From contig NZ_VBWP01000007.1 in NCBI RefSeq assembly GCF_005771635.1, positions 62,001 through 126,000 on the forward strand: 64,000 bases of DNA, given 5' to 3'. This DNA comes from Culicoidibacter larvae (GTDB lineage: Bacteria > Bacillota_I > Bacilli_A > Culicoidibacterales > Culicoidibacteraceae). A program made the translations under genes and the position numbers. Position 1 is the first letter of the stretch. Each line of letters opens with the position of its first letter. Below, in pieces: positions 18,171 to 26,902 of this stretch. The notes beneath the pieces are model-generated. The model did not search any database. It was given only the letters and a program-made list of their open reading frames with translations, and was not told the origin of the DNA.

Positions 18171-19126
18171 CCTGCCACCTCCTGCTTATACACCATAACC
18201 AACTCAAAATTGCCGCTTGCTTCGATCTGCTTCGTGGCCGCAGTCAGCAACAAAAAATCTCCGGCACCAATCGCGCTACCCTGTAACGTACCGCTGCCAC
18301 TCACTACAAAACAAGCCAGATAAGCATTCGCTTTAGCCACTACTGCATCACCACCAACACTCAACTTTTGAACGGTAAAAAACTCACTCTCCATAAACGT
18401 ATCCAGCACCGCATCACAATAATATTCCGTACGCTTGTTCATTACCGGATATTTCGCCGGTACCGTCGTCACCCGTTTCGCTTGCTCCATATGCAACTCG
18501 CGCTTCGTGCCACTCGTATCCAAACGCTCATAATCATAAAACCGATAAGTCGTATCACTATTTTGTGCCACTTCCAAAACCAAATTACCAGCACCAATCG
18601 CATGCAACATCCCAGCCGGAACATAAATAAAATCACCCTGCCGCACCGGAATCTCACATAACAAATCTTTCCATCGCTCATCATTAACCATATCTAAGAA
18701 CTGCTGGGCATCAACCGCACTATGCCCATAAATAATCTTGCTGCCAGTCTCAGCATCAAGCACATACCAAGCCTCATGCTTACCATTATCACCAGCAAAC
18801 TCATGGGCAAAAACATCATCGGGATGTACCTGAACACTCAGTTTCCGCTTTGCATCTACCAAACGCAGCTGAAACGGAAAATGCGATTCTGGGGACGTGT
18901 AAAAACCAAACAATGAACTCTGGGTCAGCCAGAGTTCATGTAAAGACATGCCATCATACTTGCCGCCGCGAACAACACTAACGCCATTTACATGATCAGC
19001 AAATCCCCAAATCTCACCCAACGGTTCCTGATTTACTTTGTAACTATAAGGATATTGCTCCGTCAGTTTAGTCCCACCCCACATTTTTTCAAAAAAGCGT
19101 GGCGCAAAAAAAATTACTTGTTCCAT
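18167..19126 (-). CDS. manA: Mannose-6-phosphate isomerase, class I
   Basis: 319 residues, the normal length of the short Gram-positive type. It interconverts mannose-6-phosphate and fructose-6-phosphate in the cytoplasm. Zinc-site motifs are VQVHPDD and KHEAWYVL in the first half and PAGMLHAIGAG in the centre. The start codon directly follows the GH1 stop and it overlaps the epimerase gene by 4 bp, so all are translationally linked. Its place beside a phospho-beta-glycosidase suggests that the imported glycoside yields mannose-6-phosphate, or that the operon serves several hexoses. Confidence 0.92.
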   Translation of the reverse strand: MEQVIFFAPRFFEKMWGGTKLTEQYPYSYKVNQEPLGEIWGFADHVNGVSVVRGGKYDGMSLHELWLTQSSLFGFYTSPESHFPFQLRLVDAKRKLSVQVHPDDVFAHEFAGDNGKHEAWYVLDAETGSKIIYGHSAVDAQQFLDMVNDERWKDLLCEIPVRQGDFIYVPAGMLHAIGAGNLVLEVAQNSDTTYRFYDYERLDTSGTKRELHMEQAKRVTTVPAKYPVMNKRTEYYCDAVLDTFMESEFFTVQKLSVGGDAVVAKANAYLACFVVSGSGTLQGSAIGAGDFLLLTAATKQIEASGNFELVMVYKQEVAG

Positions 19127-20509
19127 CTAATCATCAAATCCATTCGCATCAACTAGCTCTTTAAACCAACTACCTGATCTCTTCAACTTCCGTTCACCAG
19201 TTTGCGGATTAAACTCAATGACACCATAACGATTCTTATAAGCATTAATCATTGACCAGTTGTCAATCGGCGTCCAAATATGGTAGCCAAAACAATTCAC
19301 ACCTTCGCTGATAGCTTGATGCACATATCGTAAATGTTCCTTGTAGAAAGCTATCCGGTAAGTATCATCAATTACGCCATCGGCACCACGAAACTGATCT
19401 TCCTGCTGAATACCCATACCATTTTCTGCTATATAACACTTCACATTGCCATACTCATTTTTAATTGTCATCAACATATCATAAATCGCCTTAGGATAAA
19501 TCTCCCAACCACGCGAAGTGTTCATACGTCGTCCTTGCATCTCATAGTAATCAAAAAACGACTCCGGTAACAGCACACTCTCAGGATGCGGCACATGTTC
19601 CTTTGCCTTCACCCGCCGCGGCTGATAATAATTCAGGCCAATAAAATCAACCCGATTCGCAGCAATCAACTGTTTATCCTCAGGCAACCCTACCGGTAAC
19701 AAATCATGCTCACCCAAAAACTCAACCAACTCAGCGTTCCACTGACCTAGTAACACGGGGTCAAGAAAGGAACGCACAAAAATCAAATCGGCAATCCGCG
19801 CTGCCGCAACATCCTTCGGATTGTCACTCCGCGGATAAATTGGCGTAATATTAAGTATTGTACAAATCTCGCCACCATCAACAACTTGGTGAAAAACTTT
19901 TACAGCAGCAGCATGAGCAATAATCATGTTATAACTTACTTGCACTGCGCGCTTGAAATCCACTACATTGGGATAATGAAAATCATAAAGATAACCACCC
20001 TCAGGCGTTACAATCGGTTCATTAAATGTTGCCCACAGTTTTACTTTATCACCAAAAAGTTCAAAACATATTTTTGCATAACGAACATAGGCATCAACAA
20101 CTTCACGATTTTCAAATCCGCCTTTCGCCTGTAATGCCGCCGGCATATCAAAGTGCATGAGATTCATAATTAAAGTAACACCTTGTCGCTTGAATTCATC
20201 AATCACTTCATGATAGTAAACCACAGCTTCTTGATCAACATCACCATCACCATCAGGAATCAGCCGCGCCCACGAAATAGACGTACGATGCGAATTATGG
20301 CCAACTGCCTTATAAAGACTAATATCTTCTTTATAGCGATGATAAAAGTCAGCTAGCTTATTTGGACCAACACCATCGAAAAACCGATTCGGCGCCAGAT
20401 TATAAAATACATCAAAAATAGTCTTGCCTCTACTTGAATCTGACCCTTCAGTTTGCAAAGCACTTGAGGCTCCGCCCCAGTAAAAATCTTCTGGAAATTG
20501 ATAAAACAT
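19127..20509 (-). CDS. GH1 6-phospho-beta-glycosidase
   Basis: 460 residues, full length for GH1. The acid/base glutamate is Glu164 in TFNEP and the nucleophile is Glu362 in IAENG. The N-terminal YWGGASSALQTEG motif is typical. Such enzymes hydrolyse phosphorylated disaccharides brought in by a PTS of the cellobiose/lactose type, which is encoded 29 nt upstream. Glucose-6-phosphate or, given the neighbouring manA, mannose-6-phosphate would be released. I cannot tell a glucosidase from a mannosidase by eye. Confidence 0.92.
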   Translation of the reverse strand: MFYQFPEDFYWGGASSALQTEGSDSSRGKTIFDVFYNLAPNRFFDGVGPNKLADFYHRYKEDISLYKAVGHNSHRTSISWARLIPDGDGDVDQEAVVYYHEVIDEFKRQGVTLIMNLMHFDMPAALQAKGGFENREVVDAYVRYAKICFELFGDKVKLWATFNEPIVTPEGGYLYDFHYPNVVDFKRAVQVSYNMIIAHAAAVKVFHQVVDGGEICTILNITPIYPRSDNPKDVAAARIADLIFVRSFLDPVLLGQWNAELVEFLGEHDLLPVGLPEDKQLIAANRVDFIGLNYYQPRRVKAKEHVPHPESVLLPESFFDYYEMQGRRMNTSRGWEIYPKAIYDMLMTIKNEYGNVKCYIAENGMGIQQEDQFRGADGVIDDTYRIAFYKEHLRYVHQAISEGVNCFGYHIWTPIDNWSMINAYKNRYGVIEFNPQTGERKLKRSGSWFKELVDANGFDD

Positions 20510-20538
20510 ACTTGCTCCTCCTTGTTGTTATTCAACAG

Positions 20539-21840
20539 CTACTCTTCAACAGCAACTTCTTCTGCTAGATTCTCTTTCTGCTCCTGCTTCTGTGCCAAAA
20601 TAATAAATGGCACCCACAGTAAAATCATCACTGCCAACTCCACCAGTTGCATAATACCGCCCATAATCGAGTTAGTTGCCAATATACCACTGAAGAATAT
20701 TGGCATTGTCCATGGTACCGCCACCCCGGTAGTCAAAGGCACCAAACCAATTGCCATCGCTCCATAAGTCATTGCCGCCGCAATCGGCGCCCCTAACATC
20801 CAAGGCACAACATACAATGGATTTAAGATAATCGGCATCCCAAACAGCATTGGTTCAGAAATATTGAAAATCGCTGGCGCCAATCCCAGTTTAGCAACTT
20901 CTCTTTGCCGTCTACTCTTAGAAATAAACAAAATAACCAACACGGCTGCCAAAGCACCCATTGATCCTATCGACACGGTAAAAATCTCGACAAACTGTTT
21001 CGTAACAATATTAGGTAAAATTTCACCCGCTTGATAAGCGGTCAAATTTTGCAATGAAGTTGCATTCCATAAAGTATCCATAATCGGATTTACTACCAAG
21101 TGACCGTGAATACCAAAGAACCAGAAGAACTGTACCAAGAAAATTGCTAAGATAGTTGCTAAGAATGAAGTCCCTAAGCTCACTAAAGGCTTCTGCAATA
21201 TTTCATAGATAAAAGTATGCACACTTTCCCACGGCGTATAAGAAAAACCAATATAAACTGCAGTGAAGAATGCTAAAGTAATTGCAGCCGGAATAATTGA
21301 AGAAAACGAACGACTTACTGCTGGCGGCACTTCCGCTGGCATTTTAATCGTCCAATTACGACGCACAACAAATCCATAAATTTCGGTAGCCAAAATGGCC
21401 GCAATCATTGAAACAAACAATCCTTGTGCACCCATCAGCACTGTTGGAATTGCATTGCCGAAGAAAACACCCTCAACCTCAACACCAAAAGGTGTCAAAA
21501 TAAAAAATGCCGTTAACGCTACTGCGCCAGAGAATATGGCCTCACCTTTGCGTTCCGGATTACGATATTTAAACAAATAGTAACCAATCCCGAAAGCCAC
21601 AAAAATTGACATCAGCAACATTGCACTGGAACTTGCATGACCCAATAAATCATTGAGCATTGTTTTTTGATCATCACCAAATAATGGAAAATTGATAATA
21701 ATCAATAAAATCGAACCAAACATCGTCAACGGGAACGACAGCATAAATGCATCCCGAAGACTAAGCAAGTACACGTTATTGCTTATCTTATAAGCAATTG
21801 GTGCTAATACATCTGCTATTTTTTCCAAAAACTTTGACAT
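20539..21840 (-). CDS. PTS EIIC permease, cellobiose/lactose (Lac) family
   Basis: 433 residues with about ten hydrophobic segments. The motif GIHGHLVVNPIMDTLWNATS and the later FNISEPMLFGMPIILNP are signatures of CelB/LacE-type EIIC. No EIIA or EIIB is fused or encoded beside it, so it must borrow them from elsewhere in the genome. It is first in the operon with GH1, ManA and the epimerase. A consensus promoter and a cre-like site lie in front, and a GntR/UTRA regulator gene is upstream. The C-terminus is acidic. Confidence 0.92.
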   Translation of the reverse strand: MSKFLEKIADVLAPIAYKISNNVYLLSLRDAFMLSFPLTMFGSILLIIINFPLFGDDQKTMLNDLLGHASSSAMLLMSIFVAFGIGYYLFKYRNPERKGEAIFSGAVALTAFFILTPFGVEVEGVFFGNAIPTVLMGAQGLFVSMIAAILATEIYGFVVRRNWTIKMPAEVPPAVSRSFSSIIPAAITLAFFTAVYIGFSYTPWESVHTFIYEILQKPLVSLGTSFLATILAIFLVQFFWFFGIHGHLVVNPIMDTLWNATSLQNLTAYQAGEILPNIVTKQFVEIFTVSIGSMGALAAVLVILFISKSRRQREVAKLGLAPAIFNISEPMLFGMPIILNPLYVVPWMLGAPIAAAMTYGAMAIGLVPLTTGVAVPWTMPIFFSGILATNSIMGGIMQLVELAVMILLWVPFIILAQKQEQKENLAEEVAVEE

Positions 21841-21851
21841 AATAAAACCTC

Positions 21852-21865
21852 CGATAACGTTTTCA
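21852..21865 (-). promoter_or_regulatory. Candidate cre site (CcpA) of the PTS/GH1 operon
   Basis: TGAAAACGTTATCG matches the cre consensus TGWAANCGNTNWCA at 13 of 14 positions. It lies about 15-25 nt downstream of the predicted transcription start, just before the SD, where CcpA would block transcription when preferred sugar is present. Confidence 0.6.
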
Positions 21866-21877
21866 TTTTACAAATTG

Positions 21878-21906
21878 ATTATATTCTTTTATTAAATTCA
21901 TGTCAA
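21878..21906 (-). promoter_or_regulatory. Consensus promoter of the PTS/GH1 operon
   Basis: TTGACA, a 17-nt spacer and TATAAT on the minus strand. Confidence 0.85.
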
Positions 21907-21940
21907 CCTATATTTTAAATAAATATCATCATTATAAAAA

Positions 21941-21961
21941 AGCACCTGCTAAACAGGTGCT
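21941..21961 (-). terminator. Terminator after the GntR gene
   Basis: AGCACCTG/CAGGTGCT stem with A and T runs on both sides. It ends the regulator transcript before the PTS promoter. Confidence 0.88.
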
Positions 21962-21975
21962 TTTTTTCAAAGTTT

Positions 21976-22698
21976 TTATTCAAATTTTGTCATCGACTTA
22001 TATCTAAAGTGTTTATACCGATAGTGAGTTACTGAATACTGAAAAGGCATACCAGTATCTAAAAAAACAATCTGCTCAAGCACGGCAATCGGATCTCCAA
22101 CCGGAATCTCCAGATATTCATGATCCTTCTGATTAGCCGCCTCAGCATAAATATACTCATGGGAACTATCAATCCGTTTTTTCAACACATCAATAATATA
22201 TGAATATACCGAGCCATGAACAATCTCATTATTTAGCCCTGGGACTGCATCAAGCGGCATAAAAGTATGCTCATAAATCTGCGGGATACCATCGATAACC
22301 CGAACCCGTTCCAATTCATAAACAAAATCATCTTTATGAATATACAACGCATCAGCAAGTTCCTGATTTGCCTTAATAATCTCAAAACCCATGACCTTAG
22401 TTTCACTATCAATTCCCGGGTGATTACGGGCAAAACCCAACATCTGCGATGTATATTTAGAATGCAGGGGAGTCTTCTTCGCTACCGAATTGATATACGT
22501 ACCTGAACCCTGTTTCTTAATCACCAAACCCTCTTGTGCCAGAACATCAACAGCCTTCTTAATAGTAATCTTACTGACATTATACTGCTCGCACAAAGCC
22601 TTCTCAACCGGAAGCTGCTGTGTCTTATCATAATGGCCATCCAAAATTGCGCCGCGCAAGTCAATAGCAATCCTCATATATTTAGGTAAATTCTCCAC
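21976..22698 (-). CDS. GntR-family regulator with UTRA domain
   Basis: 240 residues from a GTG at 22698, chosen because GGAGGG lies 7 nt upstream; the frame opens at 22713 but that codon overlaps the SD. The winged HTH is residues about 5-70 (VSKITIKKAVDVLAQEGLV, QGSGTYI). The UTRA effector domain is about 95-240 (YELERVRVIDGIPQIYEHTF). UTRA domains of this class bind sugar phosphates. It is transcribed separately just upstream of the PTS/GH1 operon and is the obvious candidate to control it. Confidence 0.9.
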   Translation of the reverse strand: MENLPKYMRIAIDLRGAILDGHYDKTQQLPVEKALCEQYNVSKITIKKAVDVLAQEGLVIKKQGSGTYINSVAKKTPLHSKYTSQMLGFARNHPGIDSETKVMGFEIIKANQELADALYIHKDDFVYELERVRVIDGIPQIYEHTFMPLDAVPGLNNEIVHGSVYSYIIDVLKKRIDSSHEYIYAEAANQKDHEYLEIPVGDPIAVLEQIVFLDTGMPFQYSVTHYRYKHFRYKSMTKFE

Positions 22699-22738
22699 TG
22701 CCAAACCCTCCAATTGAATATAACAAGTTCTAATACAT

Positions 22739-22767
22739 AGTATACTATCTTTTAATTAAGCTGTAAA
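22739..22767 (-). promoter_or_regulatory. Promoter of the GntR gene
   Basis: TTTACA, a 17-nt spacer and TATACT on the minus strand. The -10 lies within the palindrome ATAGTATACTAT, which could be a self-binding site. Confidence 0.6.
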
Positions 22768-22790
22768 TCTTTGCCGTCAGGGAAAACAAA

Positions 22791-22822
22791 AACACGGCGG
22801 AACAGTGTGGTTCCGCCATGTT
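22791..22822 (-). terminator. Terminator of the DUF2130 gene
   Basis: AACATGGCGGAAC/GTTCCGCCGTGTT stem followed by TTTTG on the minus strand. Confidence 0.88.
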
Positions 22823-22837
22823 CACCTTTAACCAATA

Positions 22838-23980
22838 TCAATCCAAAGCATCAAACTTTGCCTTCATTGTCGGATTCTTCCGCACTAACTTCTTAACCGT
22901 CAAATCCTCAGCTTTATTATTGGCAATCCGTAAATTATTTTCCGAAGAAAGCAACGCATCTTTTGTCTTTTGCAGATGACTAATGGTCTTGTCAATCTCA
23001 TCAATTGCGGTTTTAAACTTGCGGCTGGCCAAATCATAATTTCTGGCAAAACCTTCTTTGAACTGATTCAAATCAGCCTCAAAATGCGTAATATCCAAAT
23101 TCTGCTCACGCATCAGCGCCACTTCCTGCTTATACTGCAGCGAGTTCATCGCTGCATTCCGCAACAAGGTTATAATTGGAATAAAAAACTGCGGCCGTAC
23201 CACATACATCTTTGGATACTCATAAGAAACATCAGTAATGCCATTATATAAGTCATTATCGGCCTCAAGCAAAGTCACCAGTACCGCATACTCGCACTGC
23301 TTCTCGCGGCGATCCTTATCCAGTTCCTTGAAGAAATGTTCATTCTTCTTTTTCGTCGCCGTCTCATCACCCTCATTCTTCATCTCAAACATAATTGAGA
23401 TGATCTCCACACCTTGCTCATCAAACTCGCGATAAATATAGTCGCCCTTACTGCCACTGGAAGCATCGTTGTCCTTACTGAACATCGCATTCGGAAAAGC
23501 CGTCGGTCGCAACTGATTAAAAAGAATCTCGCAATGCTGCTCTAAACTCTCACCAACCATCTTGGTTGACTGCTTTGCTTTGAAATCTTTATAAAAAGCA
23601 ATCGTCTCATCCTTTTGCTTTAATTCCGACTCATACTTTTCCTTAATCGCATTTTTTTCCAACGCATTCTTTGCCTCAGCAATTTGCTGCTCATTCTCAA
23701 ATAATTGCAGTCTAGTATTAAGATCAGCAATCAAATCACGCATTTCCCGCTCTTTATCCTTAACCGCAATTTCCTTCTCCATATTTGATTTAGTAAGCTC
23801 ACTCTTAGTATTCACTTCTAACAAAGCAATCTTACTTTCGTATTGTAACTTAGCATGTTCCAGCTTCTCATGGACTTCCGCCTCAAACTCTTTGGTGCGA
23901 ACCTGACTTATAATATCGGCATAACTGCTTTCATCAATCGTAAATACCTCACCGCATTTTGGACATTTAATTTCTTTCAT
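22838..23980 (-). CDS. DUF2130 protein with zinc ribbon and coiled coil
   Basis: 380 residues from the ATG at 23980, with AGGAGGGGG upstream. The N-terminal CPKCGEVF is the first half of a zinc knuckle. Residues about 25-150 are a long charged coiled coil rich in Glu and Lys. The rest, with [15 protein letters not shown], is the DUF2130 core, related to restriction-endonuclease-like folds; the biological role is not known. An extended -10 (TGGTATAAT near 24017-24025) precedes it. The gene stands alone between terminators. Confidence 0.82.
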   Translation of the reverse strand: MKEIKCPKCGEVFTIDESSYADIISQVRTKEFEAEVHEKLEHAKLQYESKIALLEVNTKSELTKSNMEKEIAVKDKEREMRDLIADLNTRLQLFENEQQIAEAKNALEKNAIKEKYESELKQKDETIAFYKDFKAKQSTKMVGESLEQHCEILFNQLRPTAFPNAMFSKDNDASSGSKGDYIYREFDEQGVEIISIMFEMKNEGDETATKKKNEHFFKELDKDRREKQCEYAVLVTLLEADNDLYNGITDVSYEYPKMYVVRPQFFIPIITLLRNAAMNSLQYKQEVALMREQNLDITHFEADLNQFKEGFARNYDLASRKFKTAIDEIDKTISHLQKTKDALLSSENNLRIANNKAEDLTVKKLVRKNPTMKAKFDALD

Positions 23981-24054
23981 GAATGCCCCCTCCTTGACCA
24001 ATTCATTTTCCTACTAATTATACCACCTTTTGACTTATTTATGGAGAAAAAGAA

Positions 24055-24086
24055 GAACCATAGGAACACAAATGTCCCTATGGTTC
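24055..24086 (-). terminator. Terminator of the metalloprotease pair
   Basis: GAACCATAGG/CCTATGGTTC stem followed by TTCTTTTTC on the minus strand. Confidence 0.85.
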
Positions 24087-24097
24087 AATTATTTCAT

Positions 24098-24919
24098 TTA
24101 ACGTCCTTCTTTAGGCGGTGTTGTTAAGTCTCCAAATATTTCAACATGGTCAAGTTCTTCTTTTGGAGTTTCACTCAAATTCTCAAGTTCATTGAATGCT
24201 CTATTATTTTCTAACGAATTACCTGATCTTAATCGATTTGTTTTCACTAAATAATCTTGATTCATAGGCAGACTCCAATATCCATCACTATTTGGGTTTT
24301 TATCAAGTGCAAACACTAAGATATCTCCATCCCGATATTGTGGTGCATCACCAATTTTTGTGTTCGGAAAACCACTTGTTGTCAATTCAATTTGGTCACC
24401 GACTGCAACTCCTTCGCCGCTGATTACTTCCAGAATATCCAAAACCCAAACTGTACTCCAGTTTGCCATACTATTCTTCTGATAGTCTTCAACATCAAAA
24501 TTATCTTGACCTTCTGGATTAACCGGCTTATCGCCAGTATCTACAGGATTCTCTACTTTTCCTTCAATGAGTGAAGTGAGTTCTGGGAACTCTGACTTTA
24601 ACTCAGCCGCAGAATATGTTTCATCACCAGAAACTACAGTATTCTTCACTCCCTCAACTCTGACAACCTTCGCAACTACTACATTATCAGAATAATACAT
24701 AATACTCTCATAATCATTAGCAATAAGTTCCGTATTAAATGACATTTCGGTTTCATTTAATATATTAGCAAACGGCGTAACCGAATCCTCAATATTATTA
24801 TCTACATACCTGCTCGCAATTATTGCACTCTCATTTGGTTGATTAATAAAATATGAGCAAAATACCAATATAATACAAATAATACCAGACAATACTAAAA
24901 ATCCAGTTTTCTTATCCAT
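24098..24919 (-). CDS. Membrane-anchored protein of unknown function paired with the metalloprotease
   Basis: 273 residues: an N-terminal membrane anchor (about 6-26), then an extracellular domain. That domain has a strand-rich region around NVVVAKVVRVEG, a Pro/Asp/Gly linker (VENPDTGDKPVNPEG region) and the pattern GDQIELTTSGFPNTK followed by DGDILVFALDKNPN. No lipobox is present (Phe before Cys). I do not recognise a family. The ATG overlaps the metalloprotease stop (TAATG), so the two are translationally coupled and may act together as enzyme and inhibitor, substrate or chaperone; the sequence does not say which. Confidence 0.7.
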   Translation of the reverse strand: MDKKTGFLVLSGIICIILVFCSYFINQPNESAIIASRYVDNNIEDSVTPFANILNETEMSFNTELIANDYESIMYYSDNVVVAKVVRVEGVKNTVVSGDETYSAAELKSEFPELTSLIEGKVENPVDTGDKPVNPEGQDNFDVEDYQKNSMANWSTVWVLDILEVISGEGVAVGDQIELTTSGFPNTKIGDAPQYRDGDILVFALDKNPNSDGYWSLPMNQDYLVKTNRLRSGNSLENNRAFNELENLSETPKEELDHVEIFGDLTTPPKEGR

Positions 24920-25545
24920 TAGTAGCCACCTCCCCAGAATGAATTTTTACCATGCCGAGCTTCATAAGAGTCATTATCATCACGACCGAAATAAATGCTT
25001 GATAATCGCCCTTGAGTCATTATATTACCCGAATATTTATTATCAGCCAAACCTAATGCATGACCCATTTCATGTGTAATAGTGTATTGGATTTCTGCAG
25101 ATGAATAATATCTACCTAGACTGGTATTCCACATAACATAATCATTAAGTTCAATAACTCCTTGGCACATTCTACTAAATCGATTAGGACATTCTTTATA
25201 ATAACGTCCACTAGCTCGCCAACCATTGCCTTCCCAACGATCAGAATAATCATCACTAAGAAACACTACATCTGTATATGCAGTCCGCCCGTCGCTCGTT
25301 TTATAAGAAGTAAAACTCTTCTGCGATATATTTACACTCCCACTATTATGCCAAATATTTCCTGCATCATTCATTCTCCAAGACGAATATGTTGATTGAT
25401 TAGCGTGCCATAAACTACCCAGAGATACCGCCATATAACTTCCATTCAAGTTGGTATAGGCAGTAGATTTTACATTTATCTTACCAAAAGACATGATAAG
25501 TCCACAAATAAATAAAATTGAAACAAAATAGATAATCTTCTTCAT
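24919..25545 (-). CDS. Secreted metzincin-type zinc metalloprotease
   Basis: 208 residues from the ATG at 25545 (GGGAG upstream). The signal peptide is about 1-28. The zinc motif is HEMGHALGLAD: HExxH, glycine, and Asp as third ligand instead of His, as in snapalysin-like enzymes. The Met-turn follows as NIMTQG. There is no visible propeptide cysteine switch, and four Cys-poor strands precede the active site. It is small and secreted without an anchor. It is coupled by TAATG overlap to a membrane-anchored protein. Targets could be host proteins or its own surface proteins. Confidence 0.88.
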   Translation of the reverse strand: MKKIIYFVSILFICGLIMSFGKINVKSTAYTNLNGSYMAVSLGSLWHANQSTYSSWRMNDAGNIWHNSGSVNISQKSFTSYKTSDGRTAYTDVVFLSDDYSDRWEGNGWRASGRYYKECPNRFSRMCQGVIELNDYVMWNTSLGRYYSSAEIQYTITHEMGHALGLADNKYSGNIMTQGRLSSIYFGRDDNDSYEARHGKNSFWGGGY

Positions 25546-25680
25546 AAAAATCTCCCTTAAACGAATTCTGTTTCCATTGTACACTACAAATGCACTATAT
25601 TTACCATTTATTTCACATATAATAACATTTTCACTTTTTAACTATTTATGAGAAAAGCAACAGTTTATATAAAACTAAAA

Positions 25681-25709
25681 AAGAGAACTTAACCAAGTTA
25701 TGTTCTCTT
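25681..25709 (-). terminator. Terminator of the tRNA-Tyr gene
   Basis: AAGAGAAC stem with GTTCTCTT, followed by TTTTTTAG on the minus strand. Confidence 0.85.
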
Positions 25710-25724
25710 TAAATATTTATAAGA

Positions 25725-25808
25725 TGGTGGGCGGGGACGGATTCGAACCGCCGAACCCTAAGGAGCGGATTTACAGTCCGCCGCGTTTAGCCACTTCGCT
25801 ACCCGCCC
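25725..25808 (-). tRNA. tRNA-Tyr (GTA)
   Basis: 84 nt including an encoded CCA. Acceptor stem GGGCGGG/CCCGCCC; anticodon loop CTGTAAA with GTA; a long variable arm as expected for class II tRNA-Tyr; and GGTTCGAATCC in the T arm. Confidence 0.96.
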
Positions 25809-25826
25809 AAAAATTACGACTCATTT

Positions 25827-25856
25827 ATTGTACCTTATTTCAACAAAGGAAGTCAA
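25827..25856 (-). promoter_or_regulatory. Promoter of tRNA-Tyr
   Basis: TTGACT, an 18-nt spacer and TACAAT on the minus strand, about 19 nt before the tRNA 5' end. Confidence 0.75.
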
Positions 25857-25885
25857 TATATTTAAGCGGTTTTACCAACAAAAAA

Positions 25886-25910
25886 AGCACTACCCTATTC
25901 GGGTGGTGCT
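25886..25910 (-). terminator. Terminator overlapping the end of the cation efflux gene
   Basis: AGCACCACCC/GGGTAGTGCT stem followed by seven T on the minus strand. The last codons and stop (25895) of the efflux gene lie inside the stem. Confidence 0.85.
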
Positions 25911-26785
25911 TTTGTCTGCAGCTGCTCTGGTTCGATATGAATATATGTACGTTTCACTCCATAATCATGATCCAGCACTTGCTCAATATGGTCAGCGATT
26001 TCATGAGATTCCAGCACTGTCAGGTTGCCGTCAACAGCAATAGTAACATCTATAGTTGGCACATTACCGAGCATCCGACCGCGAATATCACAAATTTCAA
26101 TCACGCCATCAATGTTTTGCACTGCTTCACGATAAATAGCCAGTGCCTTAACATCAAAGCCATCAATCAGACTATTGCCAGACTCCATAAAAATATCAAA
26201 CGCAGTCTTAATAATAATGGCAGCAATTAAAACAGAAGCAATCGGGTCTATCCAAGCCATATTAAACTGCGAAGCCGCAATTGCCACAAAAGCACCAAAT
26301 GCGGTTAAAGCATCGGAAACATTATGCTTAGCAATCACCCACACTGAACTTACCTTAGTACGCTTAAACAAGGCAAAATTAATAACTGCCGACACTCCAA
26401 TAATCGCCATCGAAATCAAAGCAACCGTTGCTGCCAGCATATCCGGGGCTTCCGGACTGAACTCAAAAAATTTACGCACTCCGTTGATTAAGGCTTCAAA
26501 ACCGACATAAAACATCACAATCGACGCAATCAATGAAGCAATTTGCTCAATACGATAATGACCATAGCGATGCTCATCATCGCCGGGATGCCGCGAAAGC
26601 CGCAATCCGATCAAGATAATCAAGGTAGAAACAACGTCGCTGGCACTATTTAAACCATCTGCGTATAGCGCACTTGAGCCTGTCATAAATGAAACTGAAA
26701 CTTTCATCACTGCAGCTATTATATAGGCGCCGATACTGACATAAGTCCCAATATCCACCAAAGCATACTCTGACAATTTTTTCAT
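25895..26785 (-). CDS. Cation diffusion facilitator (CDF) metal efflux protein
   Basis: 296 residues from the ATG at 26785 (GGGGTG 5 nt upstream). Six hydrophobic segments, then a cytoplasmic domain of about 90 residues. Metal-site motifs are DGLNSASDVVS in helix II and HNVSDALT in helix V, fitting a Zn/Mn/Fe-type antiporter of the inner membrane. The metal cannot be assigned. It is a single gene, divergent from the UPF0104-type gene on the plus strand. Confidence 0.92.
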   Translation of the reverse strand: MKKLSEYALVDIGTYVSIGAYIIAAVMKVSVSFMTGSSALYADGLNSASDVVSTLIILIGLRLSRHPGDDEHRYGHYRIEQIASLIASIVMFYVGFEALINGVRKFFEFSPEAPDMLAATVALISMAIIGVSAVINFALFKRTKVSSVWVIAKHNVSDALTAFGAFVAIAASQFNMAWIDPIASVLIAAIIIKTAFDIFMESGNSLIDGFDVKALAIYREAVQNIDGVIEICDIRGRMLGNVPTIDVTIAVDGNLTVLESHEIADHIEQVLDHDYGVKRTYIHIEPEQLQTKAPPE

Positions 26786-26902
26786 GGTTACACCCCAAAA
26801 AATCAATGTTTAACTATTATATCAAATGCAAAAGTAAATTGATACAAAAATACTAAAATAGTGTATAATATTAGTATATTTTGCATGAAGAGGGATACAG
26901 AC

